DNA of 64,000 nucleotides from Cryptomeria japonica (GCF_030272615.1 NC_081412.1:341433370-341497369), one strand, 5' to 3'. Shown: positions 23,155-34,599, numbered from the stretch's first letter. Made by a program: numbers and translations. Notes: generated by a model from the letters alone, not told the origin.

Positions 23155-23675
23155 TGTAGCGTCGTAAATTGTACGCACTTGCTAGGGTGGTACAATTTCA
23201 CACCTAGTTTAGCACCCGCCTTGGCGCATTTTGCATTTTGCATTGCTTTTTCCCTTTAGCACTTAACTAATTAAATTAATTAGGTCTAAGGTTCTATTTT
23301 ATCATCTCCCATATCATAAAGTTGGGCCCTTTTCATTAAAGTGTGCCCCTTTCATTTTATTCCTCTAATACATCATTTAATCAAAAACCCTAATTAGGTC
23401 CTATTTTGAACTTGGGGGCTTGATTTCGAGGGTCAAAACATCTCAAAATCAGCTATAACTTTGGGATTCGCTCTAAAATCATCATATTCGACGGCCTTGA
23501 AAATTTGGTGAAAAGTTGTCGGGACCATGGTGCCCGGCGTGCACACGGTCCTGGACATTTTTCCCGAAATTTCAGGAGCACAATCCAATCATAAAATAAA
23601 GCTTAACCCCAAGAAATTGGCAGGAGATTCAATCTCTAGGTCGACCAAAAGTTGAAATTAAGACGTAGGGTTTCA

Positions 23676-23683
23676 TATATAAG
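23676..23683 (+). promoter_or_regulatory. TATA box in the 5' LTR
   Basis: TATATAAG, conserved in the 3' LTR at 30039-30046, about 520 bp into the LTR. Confidence 0.65.
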
Positions 23684-24294
23684 AGCTCTCTTTCTTCATT
23701 TGAAAGGATCCGAATTTTTGGTTTAAAAAGGGCCTTCTATGTAGCAAAAGAGCAGATCTTTGAAGACTTCAACAACACTCAACATCCATCCATCAAGCAT
23801 CTATCAATTTCATTCATCCATTTAGGGCTTTGAAGGCATTGAAGAACAATAAGGGATCACTGACTGAAGATTGGCTTGTACCCCTCCCTTGGGGTTGGGT
23901 ATGATTTCATGTTGTTTTCATGTCTTTGCATAAGCTTCATCATATCATTTGTATTCATTCTTTAGATCACTTTGCATCTTGATTTGGAGCATTTACATTA
24001 TCATGTACAAGCAATTAGGGTTTACTTTCTAGGTTGCTCTAGTTTGCTTACTTGCATTTTAGGATCTTGCACACACACAAGGTCTGCACACACTACTTTT
24101 ACAATACAACTTGGCTATTCGTGGAGGTGGAAACCACGAAAGCGGGGGTTTGACTAAGGCAAAACCCTATATAGCCGCCCACCATACCTTTTCAGATATA
24201 AGTGCAGGTTTCAGGATTCGGACGACGCCGCAAGTTGCAGATCCGACGGAAGCAGACGGAGACTGAACTTCACACCAAATTGCAGAGCAAAAGA

Positions 24295-24390
24295 CCAGGA
24301 TAGGGGCATGGGGCACCCTGGTCCTGCTAGGACAGGGGCACTAGGCGCCCTGGTCCCTGGGACAGGGGCGCTGGGCGCCCTGGTCCTTCT
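24295..24390 (+). repeat. GC-rich palindromic tandem repeat in the LTR
   Basis: Three units of about 30 bp built on CAGGGGCGCTGGGCGCCC followed by TGGTCC. Each unit can fold on itself (GGAC...GTCC, GGGCGCCC). The second LTR has the same array at about 30655-30750. It stands out sharply from the AT-rich surroundings. Confidence 0.8.
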
Positions 24391-24821
24391 GTCAGACAGC
24401 AAGTTTCAGCATTTTTCTGACAGCTTTTCAGGTTGCAAAACAACAGTTTCAAGAGCAGAATCAGGACAGTGGCGCCTGCGCCCCCGTCCCGAACATTTTC
24501 AATCAGATTTTAACTCTAGGTACGCATCTGCATTCTTGTCTTGTCCTTGTGTTTACAGCTTTCCATTGTTTAATATTAATTCTGCAATCTTGTTACTAGT
24601 TCATACTTGCACTCTAGGGCTAGGAATTGAACTTGCATCATTTTATCTATCATTTGCAACAAAGGAATAGAAATCCTAATAGGTAGCTCGTGGCTCTCTC
24701 TTCCACAAAAAGAAGTAGCCAATTGTGTGATACCTCTAGGCTCTTTCGTATTCCACAAGTGTGTGATTGAAAGTGAGATTAGGGCATGTTTGCTTAGTGT
24801 CACTTTTTCCCCTACACATTT

Positions 24822-24839
24822 TGGTGAACCCGACGTGAA
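24822..24839 (+). promoter_or_regulatory. Putative primer-binding site, tRNA not assigned
   Basis: TGGTGAACCCGACGTGAA starts with the obligatory TGG three bases after the LTR end. I cannot match it confidently to a tRNA from memory. Confidence 0.5.
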
Positions 24840-25005
24840 TCTTATTATTTATTTCTCTTGCATTACATTTGTTAGATCTAAATCTAGATTTAGCGTGTTT
24901 CATTTAAGTTTGATAAAAAAAAAAGAAAAAAAAAGAAGGAAAAGAAAGAGTGTGTTTTGTTTCTTTGCATTGTGTGTTTAAGTTTTATTCAATTTTTATT
25001 TCAAA

Positions 25006-26823
25006 ATGTTAGATTTTTATTTGCAAGATGTTCATATTTGTGATGATTATGAGTTAGATGAAGCTTTAGATGAGTTTTTGAAACCTAAAGATACCAAACC
25101 TACATTTTACCAAAAACTCATAAACATTGTTACTATGCCATTTCGTTGTGATGAGAAAGATAAGTCGAGTGATTCCTCTCAAGGGTACATTCCTATCAAC
25201 TCTTCCACTAAATCTAGTAACATGGTTGTTTTCAATGATCCCCATTATGAAGAGATATCTCCTTTTGAATCAAAAGATAAACCTTTTAATAGATATGATC
25301 ATGCTTTGTTGGATGATGCCCTTGATGACTTTGTGGCTCCTAAAAAATGCTCCCTTCATGAGGATCCTTTTGTGCAAGAAGATGACATTATCCCTACATT
25401 TCCTAGTGATGGCATTTCCTTTTCCAACAAAATTCCCACTAGAGATGATGAATTAATGATAAATGCTTACCCTTCTCCTAAAGTTTGTCTTACCCATAAG
25501 CATCCCTTAGAGAAAGAAGATGAAATAAAAAGCAATTTCCTTAATTCTCTCTCCCCTAAAGATCATATTGAACATATTTTGAGGAAAGAGGATGAGTTTA
25601 ACACATCTATTGATGCTCTCCCTCCTAAGGATGAGGAATTAATAAACAATGTTATCTCCTCTCCCAAAATTGACAATACTTCAAACATTCCTTTCAACAA
25701 CCTCACTATTTGGGATGAACCATTAGAAGAAGGTATAGATTATTCTCTACCCCTAGCCAAAGGGGATGAAATCAAGATTGAAAACTCCCTTGATAGTTTC
25801 TCACCTTCCTTGAATCTCAATCATTCTCCCTCTAAAATTAAAGCATCTCCCTCTCCTCAACTTGGTTCTACTCATAAGGAAACCCTAGTTCAAAACAAGA
25901 TGGTTAACATCTCTTTCAAAGATCTCCATCTCAAAAGTGAGACTTTAGAGAGTAATGTTGATCCTTCTCCTAGAGAGTTTATTCCCCATGTAGATCCTTT
26001 GATGATAGAGGATGATATGACCTTTCCTAGTATTACTCTTCCTACTGGAACATCAATGCCTACCCCTTGTCTCTCTCCTAAAATTGATTTAATCTGTGAT
26101 AAGATTTTAGTGCAAGAGAAGACTATCAATAATTATTCCAACACTTTTGTTCATTCCTCTAAACCATCCTCAATTAATTTTATACGTGTGAATGAAACAC
26201 CTAACAAACCTCTCTTCACTGTCCAAGGTGCCTATCCTTCTCAAAATTCTCAACCTTTAAATAAGCCTATCTTAGTGGTTCAAGGTGGTTATGCTAATGA
26301 TTCTTTTTGCACTCCTAAGAAACCTATTATTACTGTGCAAGGAGGTTATTCTACTAAGAGCCCTTATGAGTATGCTAAGCAACTGACTAGAGAGAGTTAT
26401 CATGCGGTTGCCCATACTTATAATACTAGAAATAATAGGCAGCCTAATCTTCCTCCTGTTACTCCAGTATCTCTTCCTAATCCTCAACCAATTCTTTCGC
26501 AAGCTCCACGTATTTCACAAGTTCTCGGTAAGGAATATGATCTCATAGAACAACTTAAAGCTACCCCTGCTAAGATATCCCTTTGGGATTTGATTCAAAC
26601 TTCTTCCGCTCATCATGGAATGTTACAAGATGCCTTGAAAGATTTGAATGTTCCTCTACCTAATACATCTAGTAATATAGTGTCTTTGGTTAACTCTGTG
26701 ATGAATCCTAAAGCTCAAATTGTGTTTACTCAAGATGAGTTGCCTACTAGTGAAATTCAACATCAATATGATCCCTTGATGATTGTGGTTATCATAAATG
26801 ACACTGCTATAAGACTTCATTAG
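25006..26823 (+). CDS. ORF1 of the non-autonomous element, 605 aa, pre-protease remnant at the C-terminus
   Basis: A single uninterrupted frame starts at the first ATG after the LTR leader (MLDFYLQDVHICDDYE). Residues 1-399 are acidic, Ser/Pro-rich and repetitive (recurring SPK, KEDE and PKDEELI elements), with no domain I recognise. Residues 400-456 are three exact-length 19-aa tandem repeats centred on KPxxxVQGGY (26203-26373). Residues 511-600 (YDLIEQLKATPAKISLWDL to VFTQDELP) match the conserved stretch that precedes the aspartic protease in plant Tat/Ogre-like gypsy polyproteins. The ORF stops just where the catalytic DxG should follow. An intact 605-codon frame among decayed neighbours suggests youth or retained coding function; the product's role is unknown. 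Confidence 0.75.
   Translation: MLDFYLQDVHICDDYELDEALDEFLKPKDTKPTFYQKLINIVTMPFRCDEKDKSSDSSQGYIPINSSTKSSNMVVFNDPHYEEISPFESKDKPFNRYDHALLDDALDDFVAPKKCSLHEDPFVQEDDIIPTFPSDGISFSNKIPTRDDELMINAYPSPKVCLTHKHPLEKEDEIKSNFLNSLSPKDHIEHILRKEDEFNTSIDALPPKDEELINNVISSPKIDNTSNIPFNNLTIWDEPLEEGIDYSLPLAKGDEIKIENSLDSFSPSLNLNHSPSKIKASPSPQLGSTHKETLVQNKMVNISFKDLHLKSETLESNVDPSPREFIPHVDPLMIEDDMTFPSITLPTGTSMPTPCLSPKIDLICDKILVQEKTINNYSNTFVHSSKPSSINFIRVNETPNKPLFTVQGAYPSQNSQPLNKPILVVQGGYANDSFCTPKKPIITVQGGYSTKSPYEYAKQLTRESYHAVAHTYNTRNNRQPNLPPVTPVSLPNPQPILSQAPRISQVLGKEYDLIEQLKATPAKISLWDLIQTSSAHHGMLQDALKDLNVPLPNTSSNIVSLVNSVMNPKAQIVFTQDELPTSEIQHQYDPLMIVVIINDTAIRLH
26203..26373 (+). repeat. Three tandem 57-bp coding repeats in ORF1
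   Basis: Each unit encodes 19 residues: NKPLFTVQGAY..., NKPILVVQGGY..., KKPIITVQGGY.... DNA and protein periods agree exactly. Confidence 0.85.
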
Positions 26824-27704
26824 GTAATTCTTCTAAGCCATCCTCTTCTAGTGATGACTCGTTAAACAAGATACCTATGGATGAATCATCACCCTCTGAT
26901 AATCAAAATTCTTTGGATGAGTCTGAAGTTCCTGAAGAAGATTCTTCTCAACTTGAAACTACACATGAAAAGGCTTTTGATCCTGAGAAGGTTCTCGCAG
27001 AAGACGATTGGGGATCTCTTAATTTTAATCCCACCTTTGTAGGTGAGTATAGGGTTCCTCCTAGAGAGCTTAAAGTTAAAAAGAAGGAAGAAACTAGAGA
27101 TCAATCAGTCTTACCTGAACCTATGAGCAATAATTTTGTGGCCGCTTCTCAAACTTCTTCTCCTCACACCTCTAATTCTGAAGAATTTGATTCTTTGTCT
27201 TATGAAAAACCACCTTTTCTTTCTGAAATGGCTAATCGTTATGGTCGTGGTTTCCATATTTTGGCTAAGAGTGGCTATAGTGGAAATGGTTGTGGCGCAA
27301 ATGAACAAGGAATTAAAGTTCCTTTAGAACATAACATGCATGAATATTCATTTGGACTTGGATATAATCTTTCTAAGCCCACCAAAGCATCTAAAAGACC
27401 ATCTCTCAATGTGAATGCTATATTTAGTAGTAATGATGATCTCACTTCAACTAAATCATCTTCTACTTCTATCAACTCTCATTCCCCTCATAAGGAAATC
27501 TTGGCAATGAACAAATCTCTTTATGACTCCCCTAAAATTTCTAAATCCACTTATGAATCTTTATCTCCTATTCATCATAAAGTCCTTTCCTCCAGGGATA
27601 AGGCTCTAATAAATTACACTCATCCCTCTTCTAAGACTTCTTGTGACTTTTCTTCTTCAATTTTTATCATTTTATACATGTTTTTGATCTCACTTATAGT
27701 TTAG
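26824..27704 (+). CDS. ORF2 of the non-autonomous element with a G-patch motif, 275 aa
   Basis: The frame is open from just after the ORF1 stop; its first ATG is at 26877 and it ends at 27702-27704. Residues 1-45 are acidic. Residues 120-165 include GYSGNGCGANEQGIKVPLE, a G-patch (glycine-rich RNA-binding motif) that lies between protease and RT in many plant gypsy polyproteins. The remainder is Ser/Thr-rich and ends in a hydrophobic stretch (IFIILYMFLISLIV) that could be a membrane segment or chance. ORF1 and ORF2 are in different frames separated by a stop, as if the protease active-site region had been deleted between them. Expression of ORF2 would need reinitiation or frameshifting. Function unknown. 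Confidence 0.65.
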
Positions 27705-29502
27705 CATTTAGCATGTCATATTCAAATACCTCATTTAGTCTATCATGTCTTTAAATAACATTAATGGCTATTATGTTGCTCATCATTATGTGACATTGGT
27801 AGCTCATTTACTGGGGGCTCATTGTCATTCATGATGGTACAATTTCAAGTGCAATCATATTTTTGAAGCAACATAATAGCCTAATTTTCTATGTTATCTC
27901 TTGTTCCTATGGGGACAAGAGTGATTTCATACATCTCTTCTTTTTATGGTTAAAATTTCCCTTTGGGGTAATAGTGTGGAAATATTGATCATCTTTTCTT
28001 TAGAATCCTCTTTTCCTAGATATGGGAGAAGATGTGTATTCTCTTTCTTATCCTACCCACTTCTTGTAAGGAGCATTTTACATACACTAATGTCTTGCTT
28101 GCATGAACTCATGTGAGTATGTAGTACATTTTGATTATGTCTAAATCTCTCCCTAGAAGATTGTGTAAGTCTTTCTCATTGTCCGTATCCTTGGGAGGTA
28201 ATGATCTTTCCTTATTTTTATGTAAGGATCCACTTTTTCCTATTTCGTGGATGGTGTGAACTTTATTACTTGATGTTATTCCTTGTATGCATTTGTCATA
28301 GTTTGTTCAAGGATTCTCTCTTACAAGAGGTGTAAGTCCTTGACTACAACCTCTTTTGCACTTGGCAAAATACATCCATAATGAATTCACTCTCCCAATT
28401 GGGTTAAAAAGAGCGTCATCCTTCATTAAGAATCACTTTCACCTCGCAAAAGAAGGAAGTATTGCATTCTTATTCTCTTCTTTGTCTTATTCTAGAAGAT
28501 GTTATATTTGTCTAAGACAATTCCTCTCGGGGATAGGTGTCTTTTGTACAAAGATCTCTTCTCCTCTAAGGATCTCCTTTACACATAGATATCCCTTTTC
28601 AACTATCTTATCCTTGCTTAAAGAGTGCAAAATTCTATTGCTTGGATCTATGACATTGTTGCATTTTTGGGGTATCTTCTTTTGTGGTGAAGGTAGGTAT
28701 CCTTGTTCTACTTTGCTTATGACATTTCACTTTTTGAGCAGTGGGTCATTCTTGGAACTAGAGCACAGACTCTTAGAGCGAGATGTCACGCTTTTGTACT
28801 ATACATATACAGGTTGTAGCATACTTGGGCATAGACTCCTATGAGGTGCTTCTAACCTCACTTACACACACATGCACGAGGTTGAGTGGAACTAGCGGCA
28901 TAAGACTAGACTTTCTCACTCTCCTCCCTTACATGGATCACCTAGACAAGATCTAGGGGCGAGAAGTCCATGTTTTCTCCCTCACTATTCTTTTCATGGA
29001 TCACCAATGAGTGTATTCATGCTTTTTTCCTTTCTTTTCTTCTCTTTGCATTTTGTTTCCATTTACATCCTTCATCTTGTGTTAGAGAACTCTCAAATCC
29101 TCACACTCTTTGTTGTGTTGGAATTGAGATTTAGTCCTCTTTCTTACCAAATGATTCTCCATTAGTTTTGGATCTCATATCAAATCTTCTTGTGAGCATT
29201 TGTCATCAATATTCTTTAACAATTCGAAGTGGTAAACATGATACCCTGTTTCAACTCACTAAAATTAGCAAGCCGAAATAGGGGGGGGCATATAGCTACC
29301 CTTGAATTTTCATCACTTTCCTTAGTAAGCATTAGGTGATTTTGTGATCTAACGTGTGTTTTGTAGGGTGCGGTTCCTAACTGTGTACTGCAGATACCGC
29401 TGGGGGCTTCGTTCGACAGACTTATGGATATATCCTTTTTCAAATAATGTTTACTTTCTTGTACTTTAGCTTGCATATGCACGTAGTGTTCATATGACCG
29501 CT
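27705..29502 (+). other. Non-coding internal region of the non-autonomous element
   Basis: T-rich, with no ORF I would defend (a 162-codon frame at 28356-28844 has no recognisable content). RT and integrase would be here in a complete element. Confidence 0.6.
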
Positions 29503-29517
29503 AAAGTGGGGGCTAAA
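29503..29517 (+). promoter_or_regulatory. Polypurine tract of the non-autonomous element
   Basis: AAAGTGGGGGCTAAA lies immediately before the 3' LTR start TGTAGCG. Confidence 0.75.
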
Positions 29518-31182
29518 TGTAGCGTCGTAAATTGTACGCACTTGCTAGGGTGGTACAATTTCACACCTAGTTTAGCACCTGCCTTGGCGCATTTTGCATT
29601 TTGCATTGCTTTTTCCCTTTAGCACTTAATTAATTAAATTAATTAGGTCTAAGGTTCTATTTTATCATCTCCCATATCATAAAGTTGGGCCCTTTTCATT
29701 AAAGTGTGCCCCTTTCATTTTATTCCTCTAATACATCATTTAATCAAAAACCCTAATTAGGTCCTATTTTGAACTTGGGGGCTTGATTTCGGGGGTCAAA
29801 ACATCTCAAAATCAGCTATAACTTCGGGATTCGCTCTAAAATCATCATATTCGACGGCCCTGAAAATTTAGTGAAAAGTTGTCGAGACCATGGCACCCGG
29901 CGTGCACACGGTCCCGGACATTTTTCTTGAAATTTCAGGAGCACAATCCAATCATAAAATAAAGCTTAACCCCAAGAAATTGGCGGGAGATTCAATCTCT
30001 AGGTCAGCCAAAAGTTGAAATTAAGACCTAGGGTTTCATATATAAGAGCTCTCTTTCTTCATTTGAAAGGATCCGAATTTTTGGTTTAAAAAGGGCCTTC
30101 TATGTAGTGAAAGAGCAGATCTTTGAAGAATTCAACAACATTCAACATCCATCCATCAAGCATCTATCAATTTCATTCATCCATTTAGGGCTTTGAAGGC
30201 ATTGAAGAACAATAAGGGATCACTGACTGAAGATTGGCTTGTACCCCTCCCTTGGGGTTGGGTATGATTTCATGTTGTTTTCATGTCTTTGCATAAGCTT
30301 CATCATATCATTTGTATTCATGCTTTAGATCACTTTGCATCTTGATTTGGAGCATTTACATTATCATGTACAAGCAATTAGGGTTTACTTTCTAGGTTGC
30401 TCTAGTTTGCTTACTTGCATTTTAGGATCTTGCACACACACAAGGTCTGCACACACTACTTTTACAATACAACTTGGCTATTCATGGAGGTGGAAACCAC
30501 GAAAGTGGGGGTTTGACTAAGGCAAAACCCTATATAGCCGCCCACCATACCTTTTCAGATATAAGTGCAGGTTTCGGGATTCGGACGACGCCGCAAGTTG
30601 CAGATCCGACGGAAGCAGACGGAGACTGAACTTCACACCAAATTGCAAAGCAAAAGACCAGGACAGGGGCGTGGGGCACCCTGGTCCTGCCAGGACAGGG
30701 GCGCTGGGTGCCCTGGTCCCTGGGACAGGGGCGCTGGGCGCCCTGGTCCTTTTGTCAGACAGCAAGTTTCAGCATTTTTCTGACAGCTTTTCAGGTTGCA
30801 AAACAGCAGTTTCAGGAGCAGAATCAGGACAGTGGCGCCTGCACCCCCGTCCCAAAAATTTTCAATCAGATTTTTAACTCTGGATACGCATCTGCATTCT
30901 TGTCTTGTCCTTGTGTTTACAGCTTTCCATTGTTTAATATTAATTCTGCAATCTTGTTACTAGTTCATACTTGCACTCTAGGGCTAGGAATTGAACTTGC
31001 ATCATTTTATCTATCATTTGCAACAAAGGAATAGAAATCCTAATAGGTAGCCCGTGGCTCTCTCTTCCACAAAAAGAAGTAGCCAATTGTGTGATACCTC
31101 TAGGCTCTTTCGTATTCCACAAGTGTGTGATTGAAAGTGAGATTAGGGCATGTTTGCTTAGTGTCACTTTTTCCCCTACACA
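29518..31182 (+). repeat. 3' LTR of the non-autonomous element, 1665 bp
   Basis: Nearly identical to 23155-24818. Differences are mostly transitions. Followed by the GTTTG TSD. Confidence 0.95.
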
Positions 31183-31187
31183 GTTTG
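31183..31187. repeat. TSD of the non-autonomous element, right copy (GTTTG)
   Basis: Matches 23150-23154. Confidence 0.9.
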
Positions 31188-32532
31188 TTCAAGGTGAACC
31201 GGCATGTTGGTATGAGAACCGGTATATGGAAGTTTTGTATTGGGGTTTCATTTGGCATGACTACCGGTTGGTAGTCTTAGCTTCAGGGTTTCTGGTTCAT
31301 GGATTCCAAGCTTGTGTGATTCAACCGATGACATCTTGTGATGAGTTAGCATTGTATAAAGACCAGGTAAGTGTTGCCACGTCAGCCTTGTGCGCGTGAA
31401 GGATTTCCTTGAGGATCTTGCATGGAGATTGATCCTATCTACCTCGGGAATTAGCGAAGTCTCTATAAACGGTGGAGAGCACGTGATGAGTTATCAGCTT
31501 CCTGAAGCGGCAAAGAATGAGTGTTGGAGAACATCTTGAGATCTGTTCAAGACTGTTGTATTCGATGCAGTGTGATTAATGGTCAGGATTGAACCGACTG
31601 GATTGTAAAACCTAAATGTTTAGGGTTTACGCTACTGACCTATTTGTTTCCCATAAGGTCGATGATGTTTTTCATTTTGAAGTTGTTGGAAAATGGTATG
31701 TGTGTATCCCAGTGAGTGATACTTGATTCTTGCCAGACAAGAGAAGTGTGTTGATACCTACAGAGTGTGATTGCAGAAGAAAAGGAGCTTAAGTGGATCT
31801 ACCTTGGCATGGAGTGTTGTTATCAGATCAGTGTATTATCTGTTGACTTCTAACCATTTCAGCAGTTGGAAAAACCCTTAATCGGGTAGCTTTAACAGGC
31901 TTTTGTGTAAATCCTTTAACAGGGTGACTCAATTCATTGAGTTCTTCAAATCCTCTTGCAAGGTAACCTTTAACAGGGTTCTAACCTTTAACCGTGTATT
32001 TAGCCATCCCTTAACCGGGTGATCCCTAGCAGGATCGGTTCCTAGTAGAACCTATTGTAAAAGTCTCTAACCGGACTAGGCTCCTAACAGAGCGGACTTC
32101 AAAAGAGTTCAAAGAATAGCTTGTGTGTATTCATCCCCACCGTGGTTTTTCCTAGTTGGGTTTCCACGTGAAAAATCAGTGTGTCATGTGTGATGCCTTT
32201 CATGTGATGGTTTAGTGTTTTATATCAAACTGGTAAAATTTGTTGAACTAAGCTGTCATTATATTTCTGATGATAGATAACTTGTTTATGCATAAGGGTG
32301 AAGTGAAAATGAGGTATTATATTGTATGGAAAGCTAAGGGCTACCGGTTTATGTCTTTGACATTCTTACAATGTTTTATTGGTAGTAATCTGGTTTAGAC
32401 CGGTGTGAGCACTTGCTAGTCAAGGGCATAGTTTATAGTCAAACCGGTTCAGGAAAAGTGTTTTTGCTTGTACTGATTCACCCCCCCCTCTCAGTACCGG
32501 TTTGGTACTAATTGTTCATCATTTATTCATCA

Positions 32533-32537
32533 AGTTT
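32533..32537. repeat. TSD of the solo LTR, right copy (AGTTT)
   Basis: Matches 23006-23010. Confidence 0.88.
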
Positions 32538-34110
32538 GCCTTATGACACAATGAATTGAAACTTCTTAAGTTTGAGTGCCGACCTTTCCCTCTGACATCT
32601 TTCCATGCATTCCCTTAGGGCTACCAGATGTATGTCCTGCCTACTGTAAATCGACCAATCGTCGAGGAAAGCCTTAAAGTTTTCCACAGACATCTTGTCA
32701 AAGATGTGCTAGATGATCCTTTGAAAAGTTGCAAGCGCATTGCATAGACTGAATGGCATCTGGTTATATGCATACACGTCATCCTCCACCACAAAGGTGG
32801 TCTTGAGCTTATACTCATTGACAATCGAGATCTGGTTGTATCCTAAAAAGCCCATCCATGAAGGAATACATTTTTTGGTCGACTACCTCTTCCAATATGC
32901 TATCCATGAAAGGTATGGGAAAAGGATCCTTGATAGTGACTGCATTTAGGCATTGAAAATAGACACAGATCTGGATTTGATTGGCCTTTTTCTTTAAGGA
33001 AATGACAATCAGAGACACCTATTCATTGGTCTGGACCCGGAAGATGATGCTAGCTTGCAACATCTTCTCTATTTCCTCATTGACCCTTGCAACATAGTTT
33101 ATTTTCATCTGGTACAGCCTCTTCCACACCTACTGGGCTCTAGGTACTAGTTGAATGTGATGTACACACAGCTCAGGGGGCACTCCTTTCAAATCTTTAT
33201 ATGTCCAGGTGAAAACATCCTTATACTCCATGAAGATTTTGAAAGTTGTTGCCTTTAACACGAGATCCCAATCATCCCCCACCAATATGTTTTTGGGGTC
33301 TTCCTCCTTTCCCAGGTTGGTCACCTTCAACTTGGACTCCTCATACTTAATAGGTTTTTCTTTATCAAACTATTGTGCAGGAGCATCATCAACTCGGGCC
33401 TCCCCTTCTCTGTATTCTCTGTACTCTGGTGGGAACACATCTTTCTCATCCAGCTCTTCTATCTAGAACATGTTGCATTGGAACAACTCATAGTCCTCCA
33501 TCTGCCAATGGAAGAGTCCATTTAATGAGCACATGTCATCCTCTAAGAAACCATCAAGTTCCAACACTCCTTCACTATTTGGTTCCATCGACTCATTTCC
33601 TTCATCCACACTAGTCGTCTCTTCCTCTGATTCAGACTTTGCAAAAGACACCAACTCCTCGCTTACCATTTGTGTGTGGAGATCAATGACATACTTCGGT
33701 CCACCTTTCTCCATGGAGAGGGTGTTCCTCTTCCAATTGTGATTTACTTTCGAGGTCACCAACCACCCTCTCCCTAAGATGGCGTCGTACCCCTTCTTCT
33801 TCAGGGGTATTACCACAAAATCCAATAAGAAGGATTGTGTGCCAATGGTCACATGTTAGGCCATTAGGGTGTCGAGCAGCTTAATACCGTGTTGGTGTAC
33901 TCCCACCAAATTGAATGTGGGTGGCCATAGTGTTGACTTTCCCAGCTTCTTCCATGTTTCATCTGGCAACACGTTTACTCTGGATCCTCTGTCCATGATG
34001 GTATGCATAAGAATGGCCCCAAGGATACCCATCTCTACCACCATGGGGTGCCGACCACTATTGATGGCCAACAACATTGGGTCAGCCGAAGCGCTGAATA
34101 GGACTTGCAG
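32538..34110 (-). pseudogene. Element B protease and RT
   Basis: Minus strand, in order. Protease region (34077-33460): IMDRGSRVNVLPDETWKKLG, where the catalytic triplet at 33993-33985 reads D-R-G (Gly or Thr expected in the middle position); then FLLDFVVIPLKKKGYDAILG. Linker with FMEYKDVFTWTYKDLKGVPP. RT with FPIPFMDSILEEVV and, in a shifted frame, the catalytic FLDD at 32669-32658 (intact). It runs into the solo LTR at 32532 and continues at 23005. Several stops and at least one frameshift are present. Confidence 0.9.
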
Positions 34111-34599
34111 TTGGTTTTAAGATGTGTAGGAAAATGTGTGAGTCGTGCTATGCACAGAGCTCAGGATGGAAGTCCTTAGTTGTGGCATTGTTTCAAGAAG
34201 GTATTGCACCTTTACTGGTACCTCCATCTACAAGACTTTCCACATAATATTTTTCTTCCCCTCCATACGGGATGAGGTGCTTGCCACCTCCGTCATTGCC
34301 CGTCATTCTATCATCATGCCTCATTCAATCTCACCCTTTGCCTCTAGTGCTCTTTCTTTTTTTGTATGAGGGTTTGGGTAGGTGGCCTTCTTTACTTGTG
34401 CTCGAGTGAGTGCCAACACCTCCTTTTCCTCACCAGGTTTCTCAATATTTAATAGATTCACTCTGGGCTTGGGGTAATTTGTATCATCGTGGTCGCCAGG
34501 ACCACACTATCTGCATAAGTTTTGAGGGATTTCAGCCTTCTGGCAATCCCGTGCAAAATGCCCCCACTAGTTGCAGGCCCGAGATTGAATCATTGGTCA

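Larger units (their letters stand above)
23155..24818 (+). repeat. 5' LTR of the non-autonomous element, 1664 bp
   Basis: Starts TGTAGCGTCG, ends CCCCTACACA. Contains a TATA box (23676-23683) and a GC-rich tandem repeat (24295-24390). Confidence 0.95.
23155..31182 (+). mobile_element. Non-autonomous LTR retrotransposon, 8.0 kb, with two long ORFs
   Basis: Two LTRs of about 1665 bp differ at roughly 41 positions by eye (2.5%), are flanked by a perfect GTTTG TSD and are preceded by a polypurine tract. The internal 4.7 kb has ORF1 (605 codons) and ORF2 (275 codons), then 1.8 kb of non-coding sequence. No gag domain, zinc knuckle, RT, RNase H or integrase is recognisable. Mobilisation would need proteins from another element. 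It is the youngest datable insertion in the window, sitting in a solo LTR inside B inside A. Confidence 0.93.
23011..32532 (+). mobile_element. Copia-like solo LTR (about 1.49 kb) split by a younger element
   Basis: The two parts are 23011-23154 and 31188-32532. It begins TGTTGGCATATG and ends TTATTCATCA, flanked by a perfect AGTTT TSD. Near the right end CCACCGTGGTTTTTCC (32138) and ACCCCCCCCTCTCAGTACC (32480) mirror sequences in the copia LTRs at 15320 and 21063, so it is probably a related copia LTR. No internal region or primer-binding site is present between the two parts apart from the nested element, so this is a solo LTR left by recombination. Confidence 0.8.

Noticed and set aside
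24308-24670. Gly-Ala-Leu repeat ORF in the LTR (and the copies near 30671 and 30708)
   Set aside because: It comes from the GC-rich tandem repeat in the LTR, is present in both LTRs and is not preserved as one frame.
25890-27475. Minus-strand Ile/Arg-rich ORFs
   Set aside because: Antisense shadows of ORF1 and ORF2 of the non-autonomous element.
28356-28844. 162-codon open frame in the non-autonomous element
   Set aside because: T-rich composition, no recognisable motif, and in the normally variable 3' part of the element; not supported as a gene.
23155-31182. Reading the two 1.66-kb repeats as a segmental duplication
   Set aside because: TG..CA ends, a 5-bp TSD, a primer-binding-like site and a polypurine tract show they are LTRs.
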